Shown piece after piece: positions 63,879 through 64,000 of a stretch of 64,000 nt of DNA; position 1 is the first letter of the stretch, and each line of letters begins with the position of its first letter. The position numbers and the translations under genes are program-made. The DNA is from Bacteroidaceae bacterium (GTDB lineage: Bacteria; Bacteroidota; Bacteroidia; Bacteroidales; Bacteroidaceae): assembly GCA_017521285.1 (NCBI GenBank), contig JAFXDG010000043.1, positions 1 through 64,000 of the forward strand, in the 5' to 3' direction. The notes beneath the pieces were generated by a model. The model saw nothing but the letters and a program-made list of their open reading frames with translations, ran no database searches and had not been told where the DNA came from.

Positions 63879-64000
63879 ATGGACAAAGACAGCATCAGAA
63901 TCATCATTAGTGGAGGAGGAACAGGAGGACATATATTCCCTGCAGTATCCATAGCCGACGCCTTGAAGAAGAAATATCCCAAGGTGGATATTCTGTTTGT
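63879..64000 (+). CDS. murG: UDP-GlcNAc:lipid I GlcNAc transferase, N-terminal part
   Basis: Only the first 40 residues are inside the window. The opening 'IIISGGGTGGHIFPAVSIA' is the MurG glycine-rich loop. Starts 23 bases after ftsW and runs off the right edge. Confidence 0.9.
   Translation, partial: MDKDSIRIIISGGGTGGHIFPAVSIADALKKKYPKVDILF

Overview
The window is a chromosomal segment of a Bacteroidota bacterium, most likely Bacteroidales (a Bacteroides/Phocaeicola-like gut organism). Reasons: the LpxC-FabZ fusion and lpxD / lpxC-fabZ / lpxA order; promoters of the Bacteroidetes -7 type (TAnnTTTG) before many genes; SusCD-free but lipoprotein-rich accessory DNA with fimbrillin-like proteins; a PASTA-tailed FtsI; a long Bacteroidetes-type MraY; and many dispersed intergenic inverted repeats typical of this group. 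The genus is inferred and not proven.

Layout. 1-5.7 kb: tail of a TonB-like protein, a TPM-domain protein with LemA, a papain-like lipoprotein peptidase, purM, a small caspase-like protein and two tiny membrane proteins. 5.7-14.1 kb: housekeeping block prfA, pyrF (flanked by two related inverted repeats), an HD phosphohydrolase, lpxD, lpxC-fabZ, lpxA, a pRiA4b ORF-3-like protein and miaA. 14.1-17.8 kb (minus): an operon of a DMT exporter, a GH26 mannanase-like enzyme and a GH28 polygalacturonase-like enzyme, with a 200-bp MITE-like element in its leader. 18-19.5 kb: gene-poor, repeat-rich DNA.

19.5-31.8 kb is the most unusual part: a nucleotidyltransferase, an S24/S26-type peptidase, an HPr-kinase-like protein, an ABC exporter with a GATGGC-repeat linker, a 43-residue peptide with a YxxPxL motif, two giant paralogous lipoproteins, and a free-standing PqqD-like protein. 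The peptide motif, PqqD-like protein, kinase, nucleotidyltransferase and exporter are all parts seen in lasso-peptide (RiPP) loci. No lasso cyclase or B2 protease is present here, so this is a candidate new peptide-modification or export system and not a recognised one.

31.9-34.3 kb: class I fumarase, tRNA-Phe, and an ORF in which an IS3 transposase start is fused to a DUF1573 end. 34.5-45.1 kb: four large exported proteins, most with type IX-like C-terminal tails, and a PorT-like beta-barrel. 45.1-49.2 kb (minus): a fucosyltransferase-like glycosyltransferase with a membrane acyltransferase, and two exported proteins. 49.5-54.1 kb: a TPR sensor/regulator-like lipoprotein, an SGNH acetylesterase and ManC. 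54.3-64 kb: the division and cell-wall (dcw) cluster mraZ, rsmH, ftsL, ftsI, murE, mraY, murD, ftsW and the start of murG, with an MraZ operator in front.

Dispersed repeats are a feature of the whole window: at least five families of inverted repeats lie between genes.
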